64,000 nucleotides of DNA from Streptomyces daqingensis (GCF_014645895.1 NZ_BMMP01000009.1:248001-312000), one strand, 5' to 3'. Counted from the stretch's first letter, positions 25,869 to 35,748 are shown. Numbers and translations: made by a program. Notes: a model not told the origin generated them from the sequence alone.

Positions 25869-27088
25869 TCGGGAATCGTCCCTCGCAGGTATCCGGCGGC
25901 GTGGGCCGCGCGTTCGCGCACATCGGCCAGGTCGTCGCCGTAGGTGTTGACGTGGCCGACCTTCCGGCCGGGCTTCACGTCCTTGCCGTACATGTGGATC
26001 TTCAGCTGCGGGTCGCGCGCCATGCAGTGCAGGTAGGCGGAGTACATGTCCGGGTAGTCGCCGCCGAGTACGTTCGCCATCACCGTCCACTCGGCGCGCG
26101 GACGCGGATCGCCCAGCGGGAGGTCGAGCACGGCCCGCAGGTGGTTGGCGAACTGCGAGGTGACGGCGCCGTCCTGCGTCCAGTGGCCGGAGTTGTGCGG
26201 GCGCATCGCCAGCTCGTTCACCAGCACCCGTCCGTCGCGGGTCTCGAAGAGCTCCACCGCGAGGTGGCCGACCACGCCCAGTTCGCCGGCGATGCGCAGC
26301 GCCAACTCCTGTGCCTGCACGGCCTCTTGTTCCGGCAGGGCGGGGGCAGGGGCGATCACGGTGTCGCAGACGCCGTCCACCTGGATCGACTCGACGACGG
26401 GGTAGGCGACCGCCTGGCCGTGCGGCGAGCGCACCACGCAGGCCGCCAGCTCGCGGGCGAAGTCCACCTTCTCCTCCGCCAGGACGGGGACGCCCGCCTT
26501 GAACGGGTCGGCCGCTTCGGCGGTGCTGCGCACGACCCACACGCCCTTGCCGTCGTAGCCGCCGCGCACGGTCTTCAGCACGACGGGCACGGGGAAGGCG
26601 CTCCCGGAGCCGGAGCCGGAGCCCGGGCCGGAGCCGGTGTCCGCGTCGCCCGTGTCCTGCCGTGCGCCGGCCGCCCGCGCCGCCTCGGAGGCGAAGGCCG
26701 CCACATCCCCGGGGTCGCGCACGATGCGGTGCAGCGGGCACGGGATCCCCATGGCGTCGAGCCGGGCGCGCATCACACCCTTGTCCTGCGCGTGCACCAG
26801 CGCGTCAGGCCCGGGGCGTACGGGGATCCCGTCCGCCTCCAGGGCGCGCAGGTGCTCGGTCGGCACGTGCTCGTGGTCGAAGGTGATCACGTCGCACCCG
26901 CGGGCGAACTCGCGCAGCGTGTCGAGGTCGCGGTAGTCGCCCACGACGACGTCGCGCACGACCTGCGCAGCGGAATCCTGCGGGGTGTCCGAGAGAAGCC
27001 TGAATCTGATGCCGAGAGGGATGCCCGCCTCGTGGCTCATACGGGCGAGCTGGCCACCGCCGACCATGCCGACTACCGGGAACGTCAC
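25865..27088 (-). CDS. purK: N5-carboxyaminoimidazole ribonucleotide synthase
   Basis: ATP-grasp enzyme that carboxylates AIR with bicarbonate and ATP. The 407-residue protein opens with [17 protein letters not shown] (GTG at 27088) and has the grasp motifs [22 protein letters not shown] and [12 protein letters not shown]. It carries an insertion of about 28 residues between AASEAAR-like helix and FPVPVVLKT that is Gly/Ser/Asp rich ([14 protein letters not shown]), encoded by hexamer-like repeats on the opposite strand at 26605-26640. This makes it longer than typical PurK (about 370-380). The function should be retained because catalytic motifs are intact. Confidence 0.94.
   Translation of the reverse strand: MTFPVVGMVGGGQLARMSHEAGIPLGIRFRLLSDTPQDSAAQVVRDVVVGDYRDLDTLREFARGCDVITFDHEHVPTEHLRALEADGIPVRPGPDALVHAQDKGVMRARLDAMGIPCPLHRIVRDPGDVAAFASEAARAAGARQDTGDADTGSGPGSGSGSGSAFPVPVVLKTVRGGYDGKGVWVVRSTAEAADPFKAGVPVLAEEKVDFARELAACVVRSPHGQAVAYPVVESIQVDGVCDTVIAPAPALPEQEAVQAQELALRIAGELGVVGHLAVELFETRDGRVLVNELAMRPHNSGHWTQDGAVTSQFANHLRAVLDLPLGDPRPRAEWTVMANVLGGDYPDMYSAYLHCMARDPQLKIHMYGKDVKPGRKVGHVNTYGDDLADVRERAAHAAGYLRGTIPE
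26605..26640. repeat. CGGAGC hexamer repeats within purK
   Basis: Five near-copies of a (C)GGAGCC hexamer encode a Gly-Ser-rich insertion in PurK. It is in frame and likely the product of replication slippage. Confidence 0.6.
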
Positions 27089-27419
27089 AACGTCAGCGTA
27101 TCCGCACGCCCTCCGGTCCCCGAGCCCGGCGGGTGGCGTCCGGCCACTCCCGGGGCGCGGCCGTCCGGAGCACCGGCCGTGTCCCCCCGCCGACACTCCC
27201 GCCGCGGGCCTCAGCGGCTCGCGCGGCGGTGCACCGTCCGGCTCAGCCGTGGTGCGCCCGGGGCCGGCGTCGCAGCTCCCGCACGCTCCCGGTGCGGACG
27301 CCGCCGCGCGGGTCCCGGCCCGCCCGGCTGCTCCGCACCGCGCTGCGCGAGCGGGGGCCGCTGGTTAGCATGTGCGCGGGGGACGGACGACCGCGACCGG
27401 AACGGGGCACAGCGAGACC

Positions 27420-27959
27420 ATGGGTGAATGGGGCGCAGCGCGCACAGTGAGACGACTGCGCACCCGGCTCGAACGCCTCGCTCGCGAGGTCGCCAAGTTC
27501 GGTGCTGTCGGTGCGGTCGGGTTCCTGGTCAACGTGGCCGTCTTCAACCTGTGTATCCACACGTTCCAGCTGGCACCGATCCGCTCCGGTGTGATCTCGC
27601 AGGTCGTCGCGATCGGCACCAACTACCTGGGCAACCGGTACTGGACGTACCGGCACACCGACAAGCGGCGCATCCACCGCGAGACGGTCCTCTTCTTCGC
27701 CTTCAGCGGCGTCGCGCTCGTCATCGAGAACGCGGTGCTCGCCGTCTCCCACTACGGTCTCGGCTTCACTTCGCCGCTCGCGGACAACATCGCCAAGAAC
27801 GTGATCGGTCTGGGCATCGGCACGGTCTTTCGCTTCTGGACGTACCGCACGTGGGTGTTCCAGACGGGTTCCGCAGGCCGCGTCTTCGGACGTTCCGGCG
27901 CCTCAGGAGAGCTCTCGTCCAAGGAAAAGCGCGAAGACCGGCGGGTGTTGCTGAAGTAG
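27420..27959 (+). CDS. GtrA-family membrane protein
   Basis: This 179-residue protein has four hydrophobic segments and the GtrA signature KFGAVGAVGFLVNVAVFNL with IGTNYLGNRYWTYRH and GLGIGTVFRFWTYRTWVF. GtrA proteins help move lipid-linked sugars such as polyprenyl-phosphate-glucose across the membrane, though few have been tested. The ATG at 27420 lacks a strong ribosome-binding site; an in-frame start at 27372 is possible. The C-terminal tail (about 25 residues, basic) overlaps antisense by 57 bases with the sensor-kinase gene end. Confidence 0.85.
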   Translation: MGEWGAARTVRRLRTRLERLAREVAKFGAVGAVGFLVNVAVFNLCIHTFQLAPIRSGVISQVVAIGTNYLGNRYWTYRHTDKRRIHRETVLFFAFSGVALVIENAVLAVSHYGLGFTSPLADNIAKNVIGLGIGTVFRFWTYRTWVFQTGSAGRVFGRSGASGELSSKEKREDRRVLLK

Positions 27960-29156
27960 CTCCAGCCGCCCGCCGTCCGCTTCGGCGAGGTCGCGGGCGA
28001 CGGCCAGGCCGAGACCGGTGGAGTTGTGACCGCTCACCGTCCGCTCGAAGACCCGCGAGCCGAGCTGCGGGTCCACACCGGGGCCCTGGTCGGTCACCTC
28101 CACGACGACCTGGTTGCCGGTGATGCGGGTGCGCAGGGCGACGGTCCCGGCCCCGTGCATGAGGGAGTTCTCGATCAGCGTCGCGAGCACCTGGGCCACG
28201 GCTCCCGGCGTCCCCACCGCCCGCACACCCGGCTTTCCGGAGCGGACGATCGCCCGCCCCTCGCTCCTGCAGGCCGGCTTCCACTCCTCGACCTGCTGCT
28301 TGAGCACCTCGTCCAGATCGAAGTCCACGGCCGAACCGGAGCGGGGATCGCGGGAGTTGGTGAGGAGGCGCTGCACGACGTCCGTCAGCCGCTCCACCTG
28401 CGCCAGGGCGATCGTCGCCTCCTCCTTGACGGTGGCCTGGTCCTCCGGGTCGTCGGTGTCGGCGGTCGCGATGATCTCCTCGAGGCGCATGGACAGCGCG
28501 GTCAGCGGCGTGCGCAGCTGGTGCGAGGCGTCCGCGGCGAGCCGCCGCTCGGCGGTGAGCATCCGCCCGATGCGGTCGGCGCTGCCGTCCAGCACGTCGG
28601 CGACCCGGTCCAGCTCGGGGACGCCGTAGCGCCGGTGGCGCGGTCTGGGGTCGCCCGAACCCAGCCGTTCGGCGGTCTCGGCGAGGTCGGTGAGCGGTGC
28701 GGCGACCCGGTGCGCCTGCCGTACCGCGAGGATCGCGGCGGCGGCCACCGCGAGAAGGGCGACCGCGAGAATGATCCCGAGGGTGCGGCCGATCTCCTCC
28801 TGGACCGAGCCGTAGGACCGCCGCACGGTGACGCGCTCGCCGTGGCCGCCCGTCTGCGACGCCTGGATGACCTTGCCCTCGAGCTTCTTTCCGAGCGTGA
28901 TGGTGCGCTGCCCCGGGACCTCGATGCGCACGTGGCGGTTCGTCGGCGCGGCGTTGCTCATCGTGCCCGGGGAAACCCGCTCACCTGCGACGATGCGGCT
29001 CTCCACGACGGAGATCAGCTGGGCGGCCTCCGACTGCACCCCGTCCTGGGCGCTGTTCTCGATGGAGCGCGACTCCACGAGGATCAGCGAGACGCCGAAG
29101 ACGGCGACCACGACGAGCACGACCGCGAGGGTCGACTGGATCAGCCGCCGTCGCAC
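27903..29156 (-). CDS. Two-component sensor histidine kinase
   Basis: This 417-residue kinase has an N-terminal membrane segment (about 5-27), a sensor domain outside the cell, a second segment (about 127-145) and a HAMP linker. The dimerisation helix carries the phospho-histidine His212 (ASHQLRTPLTAL), and the ATPase domain has IENSLMHG (N), VTDQGPGVD (G1) and STGLGLAVARDL (G2). It starts at GTG 29156, 13 bases after the response-regulator stop, so the two form an operon. The signal sensed is unknown. Its 3' end overlaps the convergent GtrA gene. Confidence 0.92.
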   Translation of the reverse strand: MRRRLIQSTLAVVLVVVAVFGVSLILVESRSIENSAQDGVQSEAAQLISVVESRIVAGERVSPGTMSNAAPTNRHVRIEVPGQRTITLGKKLEGKVIQASQTGGHGERVTVRRSYGSVQEEIGRTLGIILAVALLAVAAAAILAVRQAHRVAAPLTDLAETAERLGSGDPRPRHRRYGVPELDRVADVLDGSADRIGRMLTAERRLAADASHQLRTPLTALSMRLEEIIATADTDDPEDQATVKEEATIALAQVERLTDVVQRLLTNSRDPRSGSAVDFDLDEVLKQQVEEWKPACRSEGRAIVRSGKPGVRAVGTPGAVAQVLATLIENSLMHGAGTVALRTRITGNQVVVEVTDQGPGVDPQLGSRVFERTVSGHNSTGLGLAVARDLAEADGGRLELLQQHPPVFALFLGRELS

Positions 29157-29169
29157 GTACGCCTCACGG

Positions 29170-29850
29170 TCAGCTCTTCTCGAAGCGGAAGCCCACGCCC
29201 CGCACGGTCGCGATGTAGCGGGGGTTGGCCGCGTCGTCGCCCAGCTTCTTGCGGAGCCACGAGATGTGCATGTCGAGGGTCTTCGTGGAGGACCACCACG
29301 TGGTGTCCCACACCTCGCGCATGAGCTGGTCGCGCGTGACGACCCGTCCGGCGTCGCGCACCAGGACGCGCAGCAGGTCGAACTCCTTCGCCGTCAGCTG
29401 CAGTTCCTCCTCGCCCATCCACACGCGGTGCGACTCGACGTCGATGCGCACCCCGTGCGTCGCGGGCGGCACCACGGGCTCGACCGGTGCGCCGCGCCGG
29501 AGGAGGGCCCGGACGCGCGCGAGCAGCTCGGCGAGGCGGAACGGTTTCGTCACGTAGTCGTCCGCGCCCGCGTCGAGGCCCACCACCGTGTCCACCTCGT
29601 CGGCGCGGGCCGTGAGGACGAGCACGGGGAAGGTGTGCCCTTCGGTGCGCAGCCGGCGGCAGACCTCCAGACCGTCCATTCCGGGGAGGCCGAGGTCCAG
29701 CACGACGAGGTCGATCCCGTCGCGCAGCCCGACGTCGAGTGCCGTGGGGCCGTCCTTGCGCACCTCGACCTCGTATCCCTCGCGGCGAAGCGCACGGGCG
29801 AGCGGCTCCGAGATCGAGGTGTCGTCCTCGGCGAGCAGTACACGGGTCAT
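29170..29850 (-). CDS. OmpR-family response regulator
   Basis: This 226-residue regulator has a receiver domain with the phospho-acceptor Asp52 (LVVLDLGLPGMDG), acidic pair Asp9-Asp10 and the conserved Lys102 (VTKPFRLAEL). An OmpR/PhoB winged helix (about 130-226) ends TLDMHISWLRKKLGDD and GVGFRFEKS. The start is ATG 29850. It pairs with the downstream kinase and lies 392 bases from the divergent POT transporter start; that transporter is a natural candidate target, though no direct evidence is visible. Confidence 0.94.
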   Translation of the reverse strand: MTRVLLAEDDTSISEPLARALRREGYEVEVRKDGPTALDVGLRDGIDLVVLDLGLPGMDGLEVCRRLRTEGHTFPVLVLTARADEVDTVVGLDAGADDYVTKPFRLAELLARVRALLRRGAPVEPVVPPATHGVRIDVESHRVWMGEEELQLTAKEFDLLRVLVRDAGRVVTRDQLMREVWDTTWWSSTKTLDMHISWLRKKLGDDAANPRYIATVRGVGFRFEKS

Positions 29851-30242
29851 GAGCTGATGGTAGTCCTCGTTGCGATGCGTAAGGCCGGTCCCCGGCAACC
29901 GGTGCGGATCGTCGGAGATGCACACTCGTTACCTTCGATTTGGCCGAAATGATATGGGCGTCACCTGTGATCTGTGTCGCAACGCCTTCCGTTCGGGGGG
30001 TCTTCGTGACGTATGGTGAGGGCCGCTTCCGGGTGCGTGTGTTCTGCACGTATCACCGTCGGCCCTGTTCAGGGCTTCTGTGCGCAGATGCCCGCCCGGC
30101 CGTCGTCGCGGCCGGACCGGCACGGCGGAGGCGGCCCGAGATCGGTCAGTGACCCGTCGGCTGGGCCCGTTGCGTGATCTACGCGCGTTGCACGGGGGTG
30201 CGCGGCTGGCAGGCACCATCCCAACAGCGAGGAACCCCCCAC
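29851..30242. other. Intergenic region between response regulator and POT transporter
   Basis: These 392 bases separate divergent genes. It is AT-richer than surrounding sequence around 29930-29960 (TTCGATTTGGCCGAAATGAT), consistent with promoter DNA, but no consensus pair is convincing. No small gene is supported. Confidence 0.45.
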
Positions 30243-31745
30243 ATGGCCTCCACACTCTCCAAGGACGAACCGCAGGATCCACCCGCGGCCGAGGGCAGGA
30301 CCTTCTTCGGTCACCCCCGCGGTCTCGCCACCCTCTTCATGACCGAGATGTGGGAGCGCTTCAGCTTCTACGGAATGCGCGCCCTGCTCGTCCTCTACCT
30401 GACGGCGGCGGTCACCGAAGGCGGCATGGGAATGGCCACGGCCACCGCCGTGGCCCTCTACTCCGTCTACAACGCCACCGTCTACCTCATGGCGATGCCG
30501 GGCGGCTGGCTCGGCGACCGCGTCTGGGGCCCCCGCAAGACGGTCGCCGTCTCGTCGTTCGTGATCATGATCGGCCACGGGCTGCTGGCCGTGGGCGTCG
30601 ACGCCCTGTTCTTCGTCGGGCTGGTGTTCATCGGCGTCGGCTCCGGTCTGCTGAAGGCCAACATCTCGACGATGGTCGGCCACCTCTACCAGGGGCCCAA
30701 CGACCCGCGCAGGGACGGCGGCTTCACCGTCTTCTACATGGGGATCAACATCGGCGCCTTCGCCGCGCCGCTGCTGATCGGCTGGGCCGGCCAGAAGGTC
30801 AGCTGGCACCTGGGCTTCGGCCTCGCCGCGCTCGGCATGGGGCTGGGCCTGATCCAGTTCCTCATCGGCACCCGGCACCTGCCGGCGCGCTCGAGCGTCG
30901 TCCCGTACCCGCTCAGCCGCGACGAGCGGACGAAGGCGATCCGCAACACCGTGCTGGCCGTCGTCGTGCTCGCGCTCTTCTACACCGCCGTCGTGCTCGC
31001 CGACGCCTTCACCATCGACTGGGTGCTGTGGCCGGTGAGCATCGCCGGACTGATCCTGCCCACGTGGTACTTCGTGCGGATGCGGCGCGACCGTGAGGTC
31101 ACGGTCGAGGAGAAGAAGAAGCTCGGCGCCTACATCTGGTTCTTCATCGCCGCGGCCATCTTCTGGATGATCTTCGACCAGTCCGGCTCCACGCTGACGC
31201 TGTTCGCCGAGAAGGAGACGTCCACGGACCTGTGGGGCATCGAGTTCCCGACCAGCTGGTTCCAGTCGGTGAACCCGCTGTGGGTGATGACGATCGCCCC
31301 GGTGCTCGCCGCGCTCTGGGTGAAGCTGGGCAGCCGCAACCCCACCACCACGACGAAGTTCTCGATGGGTCTCATAGGCGTCGGTGCGTCCTTCGGCCTG
31401 ATGATGCTGGCCATGGCCGCCGCCTCGGGCGACGCCAAGGTCAGCCCGCTCTGGCTGATCTTCGTCTACCTGATCCAGACTCTCGCCGAGCTGTGTCTCT
31501 CGCCCGTCGGCCTGTCGGTGACGACGAAGCTGGCCCCGGCCAAGTACGCGAGCCAGCTGATGGGCGTGTGGTTCCTCGCCGTCACGGCGGGAGACTGCGT
31601 CTTCGCGATCGTCCAGCTGCTCATCGGCGACGCCGCGAGCGGCAGGACCGGTTTCGCGGTGCAGGGCGTCATCGCCGCCCTCGCCGGCGTGGTCTTCCTC
31701 GCCGCGCGCAACAAGATCCGGCCCCTGATGGGTGAGGTGAAGTAA
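30243..31745 (+). CDS. POT-family proton-dependent oligopeptide transporter
   Basis: This 500-residue protein has about 14 transmembrane segments. It begins with the POT block TEMWERFSFYGMRALLVLYL, which contains the ExxERF motif used for proton coupling, and continues with GLLKANISTMVGHLY and FTVFYMGINIGAF (PTR2 signatures). It should import di- and tripeptides with protons. The start is ATG 30243. A 14-base hairpin follows. Nearby dipeptidase (24133) hydrolyses similar substrates. Confidence 0.94.
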   Translation: MASTLSKDEPQDPPAAEGRTFFGHPRGLATLFMTEMWERFSFYGMRALLVLYLTAAVTEGGMGMATATAVALYSVYNATVYLMAMPGGWLGDRVWGPRKTVAVSSFVIMIGHGLLAVGVDALFFVGLVFIGVGSGLLKANISTMVGHLYQGPNDPRRDGGFTVFYMGINIGAFAAPLLIGWAGQKVSWHLGFGLAALGMGLGLIQFLIGTRHLPARSSVVPYPLSRDERTKAIRNTVLAVVVLALFYTAVVLADAFTIDWVLWPVSIAGLILPTWYFVRMRRDREVTVEEKKKLGAYIWFFIAAAIFWMIFDQSGSTLTLFAEKETSTDLWGIEFPTSWFQSVNPLWVMTIAPVLAALWVKLGSRNPTTTTKFSMGLIGVGASFGLMMLAMAAASGDAKVSPLWLIFVYLIQTLAELCLSPVGLSVTTKLAPAKYASQLMGVWFLAVTAGDCVFAIVQLLIGDAASGRTGFAVQGVIAALAGVVFLAARNKIRPLMGEVK

Positions 31746-31771
31746 CCCGCGCGGCCCCGGTACGACCGCGA

Positions 31772-31804
31772 GCGGCCCCCCGGCTCCCAGAGCCGGGGGG
31801 CCGC
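31772..31804. terminator. Terminator after POT transporter
   Basis: Perfect 14-base arms GCGGCCCCCCGGCT and AGCCGGGGGGCCGC with loop CCCAG, 26 bases past the transporter stop. It has no T run, as usual for streptomycetes. Confidence 0.8.
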
Positions 31805-31864
31805 CGTGCGTACGGGCGGCGCGCTTCCGGCACCCGCGCGGTCGCGGAGGGCGATGTTGCGGCC

Positions 31865-32836
31865 ATGGGCCGGCGCCCCGACGCTGAGGGTGTGCGCAGG
31901 CTTCCCCTCGCTGTCCTCGTCGGCCTGACGGTGCTGCTCTGCACGTCACCCGTGCTGTACGCCGGCCCCGCGGCCGGACGGGAGACGGAGCGCGCCCACT
32001 CCTACGGCCCGCGGGCACGCCAGCAGCTGGTCGCCTACCGTGACCGGACGCCGCCCGCTCGCGGCGAGGCGCTCCCCGGCGTGGTCGTCCTGCACGGCGG
32101 CTTCTGGTACCAGGACAGGTCGCGGGGCTGGCGCCCGTGGGCCCGGCGCATCGCCGACGAGGGCGTCGTCGTCTTCGACGTCGACTACCGGCGCAGCGTG
32201 GACGCCCCCTGGCCGGCTCAGCGCCGGGACGTCCTGCGCGCGCTGCACTGGATCCGCCGGCACGCCGGGAGCCTCGGCGTCGACCCGCGCCGGCTGGTGC
32301 TCCTCGGGTCGTCCGCGGGCGGGCACCTGGCCACGAACGTGGCGGCGTACGGGGCCGGCCGCGAGCTGCTCGCGGGCGCCGTGGCGCTCTCGCCCGTCGT
32401 CGATCCGTACCGCGCCTGGCGGGACGGCGCGGCGAGGGACGGCGGCACTGTCCGCCGTGGCGCGGCCGTCCTGCGCTCGAGCGCCGCCGTGCTCGCGGGA
32501 TGCGACCCGCGGCGCGGCTCCGGCGCGGAGCGGGCGGACTGCCGGCGTGTCTGGCGGGACATGTCCGCGGTCCACCACGCGACGGGCGGCGACGACGCCC
32601 CGATGCTGCTCGTCCACTCCCGGCGGGACTTCGTGCCGCCGGTGCACTCCGAGGACCTGCGCGCGGCCGAGCGGCGGCGCGGCATGGGCGCGGACGACGT
32701 CCGCGTCGTGACGGTCCCCGGGGCGGAGCACGGCGGGGCGCTGATGCGCACGCCGGCCGTGGCCGAGCGGGTCCTCGGCTGGATCGCGGCCCGCACGGGC
32801 GCACGTACGGAGCGGGACGCGGCGCGGCCGCCGTGA
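31865..32836 (+). CDS. Secreted alpha/beta-hydrolase (esterase-like)
   Basis: This 323-residue protein has a signal peptide (about residues 10-35: RRLPLAVLVGLTVLLCTSPV). The fold has the HGGFW oxyanion block, the nucleophile in LGSSAGGHLA, the acid in HSRRDFVPP and the catalytic histidine in GAEHGG, similar to carboxylesterases of the BD-FAE/HSL-like group. The substrate is unknown. Start ATG 31865 is weakly supported; an in-frame GTG at 31892 also leaves a signal peptide. A strong terminator follows. Confidence 0.8.
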   Translation: MGRRPDAEGVRRLPLAVLVGLTVLLCTSPVLYAGPAAGRETERAHSYGPRARQQLVAYRDRTPPARGEALPGVVVLHGGFWYQDRSRGWRPWARRIADEGVVVFDVDYRRSVDAPWPAQRRDVLRALHWIRRHAGSLGVDPRRLVLLGSSAGGHLATNVAAYGAGRELLAGAVALSPVVDPYRAWRDGAARDGGTVRRGAAVLRSSAAVLAGCDPRRGSGAERADCRRVWRDMSAVHHATGGDDAPMLLVHSRRDFVPPVHSEDLRAAERRRGMGADDVRVVTVPGAEHGGALMRTPAVAERVLGWIAARTGARTERDAARPP

Positions 32837-32907
32837 CGGCCGCGAGGCGTCCGGGCGGCGCGTGCACGGAAGCGGGGCGCACTGTCGCCCCTGCCCCCGG
32901 AGAAACG

Positions 32908-32947
32908 CCGGAGGGGCGCTCCCGTTCGATCGGGAGCGCCCCTCCGG
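32908..32947. terminator. Bidirectional terminator between esterase and acyl-CoA dehydrogenase
   Basis: A 17-base perfect stem (CCGGAGGGGCGCTCCCG and its complement) with a 6-base loop TTCGAT. It lies between two convergent genes (stops 32836 and 32998). Confidence 0.85.
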
Positions 32948-32997
32948 GCCGGTCGGCAACGGGCGCCGGAGCTCGCGCGGCTCCGGTGCCGCCGGGC

Positions 32998-34185
32998 CTA
33001 CGGCAGGTTGCGGGACATGACGATCCGCTGGACCTGGTTCGTGCCCTCGTAGATCTGCGTGATCTTCGCATCGCGCATCATCCGCTCGACCGGGTAGTCG
33101 CGCGTGTAGCCGTAGCCGCCGAGCAGCTGGACGGCGTCCGTGGTGATCTCCATGGCCGCGTCCGAGGCGTAGCACTTGGCCGCCGCGCCGAAGAAGGTCA
33201 GGTCCTCGTCGCCGCCGCCGAGGGAGACGCGCTCGGACTTCGCGGCAGCCGCGTACGTCAGCTGGCGGGCGGCCTCCAGCTTCATCGCCATGTCGGCGAG
33301 CATGAACTGGACGCCCTGGAAGTCGCCGATCGGCTTGCCGAACTGCTTGCGCTCGGTGACATAACCCTTGGCGTAGTCCAGAGCGCCCTGCGCGATGCCG
33401 AGGGCCTGGGCCGCGATGGTGATGCGGGTGTGGTCGAGGGTCTTCATCGCCGTGGCGAAGCCGGTGCCCTCCTCGCCCAGCATGCGCTCGGCGGGGATGC
33501 GCACGTTGTCGAGGTACACCTCGCGCGTCGGGGAGCCCTTGATGCCGAGCTTCTTCTCGGGGGCGCCGAAGGAGACGCCCTCGTCGTCCTTCTCGACGAC
33601 GAACGCGGAGATGCCCTTGGTGCGCTTGTCCGGGTCGGTCACGGCCATGACCGTGTAGTAGTCGGAGACGCCGGCGTTGGTGATCCAGCGCTTCACGCCG
33701 TTGAGCACGTAGTGGTCGCCGTCCCGCACCGCCTTCGTCTTCATGCCGCCCGCGTCCGAGCCGGCGTCCGGCTCGCTCAGGCAGTACGAGAACATCGCCT
33801 CGCCGCGGGCGAGCGGGGCGAGGTACTTCTTCTTCAGCTCCTCGCTGCCCGAGAGGATCACGGGCAGCGAACCGAGCTTGTTGACCGCCGGGATGAGGGA
33901 GGAGGAGGCGCAGACGCGTGCGACCTCCTCGATCACGATGACGGTCGCGAGCGCGTCGGCCCCCGCGCCCCCGTACGCCTCGGGTACGTGCACGGCGTGC
34001 AGGTCGTTGGACTCGAGCGCGTCCCGGGCCTCCTGCGGGAAGCGGCCCTCCTCGTCGACCTCCGCGGCGAAGGGGGCGATCTTCGCCTCGGAGAGGGCGC
34101 GCACCGAGTCCCTGAGCATGTCGTGCTCCTCGGACGGCCGGTAGAGGCCGAATTCGGCGGCCGCGCTTTTTCCCGATGGCGCCAA
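32998..34185 (-). CDS. Acyl-CoA dehydrogenase
   Basis: This 395-residue FAD enzyme oxidises acyl-CoA to trans-2-enoyl-CoA. Signatures are CLSEPDAGSDAGGMKTKA (FAD/substrate), KRWITNAGVSDYY and the catalytic base Glu380 in QIYEGTNQVQRIV. I read a TTG start at 34185 with GAGGAG nine bases upstream; the N-terminus then aligns with FGLYRPSEEHDMLRD, the usual beginning. An earlier start is not apparent. Location is cytosolic. Chain-length preference cannot be read. It is divergent from the ugd gene. Confidence 0.92.
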   Translation of the reverse strand: MAPSGKSAAAEFGLYRPSEEHDMLRDSVRALSEAKIAPFAAEVDEEGRFPQEARDALESNDLHAVHVPEAYGGAGADALATVIVIEEVARVCASSSLIPAVNKLGSLPVILSGSEELKKKYLAPLARGEAMFSYCLSEPDAGSDAGGMKTKAVRDGDHYVLNGVKRWITNAGVSDYYTVMAVTDPDKRTKGISAFVVEKDDEGVSFGAPEKKLGIKGSPTREVYLDNVRIPAERMLGEEGTGFATAMKTLDHTRITIAAQALGIAQGALDYAKGYVTERKQFGKPIGDFQGVQFMLADMAMKLEAARQLTYAAAAKSERVSLGGGDEDLTFFGAAAKCYASDAAMEITTDAVQLLGGYGYTRDYPVERMMRDAKITQIYEGTNQVQRIVMSRNLP

Positions 34186-34395
34186 GGTGACTCACTCCTC
34201 TTCAGCTCTGCTTCGCTGGGCGGCGAGCGGAATACGTGTGGGGACTGTGGGACGGCTAACTACCGTTAAGTAACCGATTCTAGAGGTCACCGGCCTGACC
34301 GGGATACGTGAGGTTCACGACAGGACGCCCCCGTTATGCTGCCCGGGCAGCGTTCTCGGAGCGTTCCAGACGTCGTCCTACAGGAGCACCCCCTC

Positions 34396-35748
34396 ATGGC
34401 CAACAAGGCCCCGCTCAGGATCACAGTGATCGGCACCGGGTATCTCGGCGCCACCCACGCCGCCGCCATGGCCGAACTGGGCTTCGAGGTGCTCGGGCTC
34501 GACATCTCGCCGGAGAAGATCGCGCTGCTGGAGCGCGGCGAGACGCCGATGTACGAACCGGGTCTGGACGAACTGCTGCGCAGGCACGTGGCGGGGCACC
34601 CCGACTCCAGCGGACGGCTCCGCTTCACGACCTCCTACGAGGAAGTGGGCGAATTCGGCGACGTCCACTTCATCTGCGTCAACACCCCGCAGAAGCACGG
34701 TGAGTACGCGTGCGACATGTCCTACGTCGACAGCGCCATCGACGCGCTCGCGGTGCATCTGAAGCGCCGTGCCCTGGTCGTGGGGAAGTCCACCGTGCCC
34801 GTGGGCAGCGCGCAGCGCCTGGCGGTACGGCTCGCGGAGCTGGCGCCGGCGGGCCAGGAGGCCGAACTGGCCTGGAACCCGGAGTTCCTGCGGGAGGGCT
34901 TCGCGGTGAAGGACACCCTGCACCCGGACCGCGTCGTGGTGGGCGTCCGCAGCGAGAGCGCCGAGAAGACGCTGCGCGAGGTGTACGCGACGCCGCTGGC
35001 CGAGGGTTCGCCGTTCATCGTCACCGACTTCCCGACCGCCGAGCTCGTCAAGACGTCCGCCAACTCCTTCCTCGCGACGAAGATTTCCTTCATCAACGCG
35101 ATGGCGGAGGTGTGCGAGGCCGCCGACGGCGACGTGGTGAAGCTGGCCGAGGCGATCGGCCACGACGACCGCATCGGCAAGAAGTTCCTGCGTTCCGGCA
35201 TCGGCTTCGGCGGCGGCTGCCTGCCCAAGGACATCCGTGCCTTCATGGCGCGGGCGGGCGAACTGGGCGCGTCCGAGGCGCTGACGTTCCTGCGCGAGGT
35301 CGACTCGATCAACATGCGGCGCAGGGCCCACATGGTCGAGCTGACGCGGGAGGCCGTCGGCGGCACGCTCCTGGGAACGCGCATCGGCGTGCTGGGCGCC
35401 ACGTTCAAGCCGGACTCCGACGACGTACGGGACTCGCCCGCGCTGAACGTCGCCGGCCAACTGCACCTGCAGGGCGCGCAGGTGACGGTCTACGACCCCA
35501 AGGGCATGGACAACGCGCGGGCCATCTTCCCGACGCTGCGCTACGCGCCGAGCGCGCATGAGGCCGCGCGGGGCGCCGACGTCCTGCTGCATCTCACGGA
35601 ATGGCGCGAGTTCCAGGAGCTGGACCCGGCGGCGCTGGGCGAGGTCGTCGCGGTACGGCGCGTGCTGGACGGGCGGAACACCCTCGACCCGGCGATGTGG
35701 CGCAAGGAGAACTGGCACTTCCGCGCGCTGGGACGCCCCACGGCCTGA
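34396..35748 (+). CDS. ugd: UDP-glucose 6-dehydrogenase
   Basis: Makes UDP-glucuronate from UDP-glucose with two NAD+. The 450-residue protein has the N-terminal Rossmann motif VIGTGYLGATHAA (about 12-24), the catalytic cysteine Cys275 in GFGGGCLPKD, and GVLGATFKPDSDDVRDSPAL in the C-terminal domain. AGGAG precedes the ATG at 34396 by about ten bases. A GDP-mannose 6-dehydrogenase is a close alternative, but the motif set fits UDP-glucose best. UDP-glucuronate could feed wall polysaccharide made with the envelope genes further on. Confidence 0.9.
   Translation: MANKAPLRITVIGTGYLGATHAAAMAELGFEVLGLDISPEKIALLERGETPMYEPGLDELLRRHVAGHPDSSGRLRFTTSYEEVGEFGDVHFICVNTPQKHGEYACDMSYVDSAIDALAVHLKRRALVVGKSTVPVGSAQRLAVRLAELAPAGQEAELAWNPEFLREGFAVKDTLHPDRVVVGVRSESAEKTLREVYATPLAEGSPFIVTDFPTAELVKTSANSFLATKISFINAMAEVCEAADGDVVKLAEAIGHDDRIGKKFLRSGIGFGGGCLPKDIRAFMARAGELGASEALTFLREVDSINMRRRAHMVELTREAVGGTLLGTRIGVLGATFKPDSDDVRDSPALNVAGQLHLQGAQVTVYDPKGMDNARAIFPTLRYAPSAHEAARGADVLLHLTEWREFQELDPAALGEVVAVRRVLDGRNTLDPAMWRKENWHFRALGRPTA

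Noticed and set aside
30069..33071. Thousand-residue minus-strand frame across the POT transporter and esterase genes
   Set aside because: It spans two terminators and two convincing genes on the plus strand; its translation is Arg/Pro/Gly-rich with no domain.
34257..34274. TAAC-TACC-GTTA dyad near the acyl-CoA dehydrogenase start as a KstR or FadR site
   Set aside because: Only four-base arms match and the spacing does not fit the known TnnAACnnGTTnnA pattern, so it is indistinguishable from chance.
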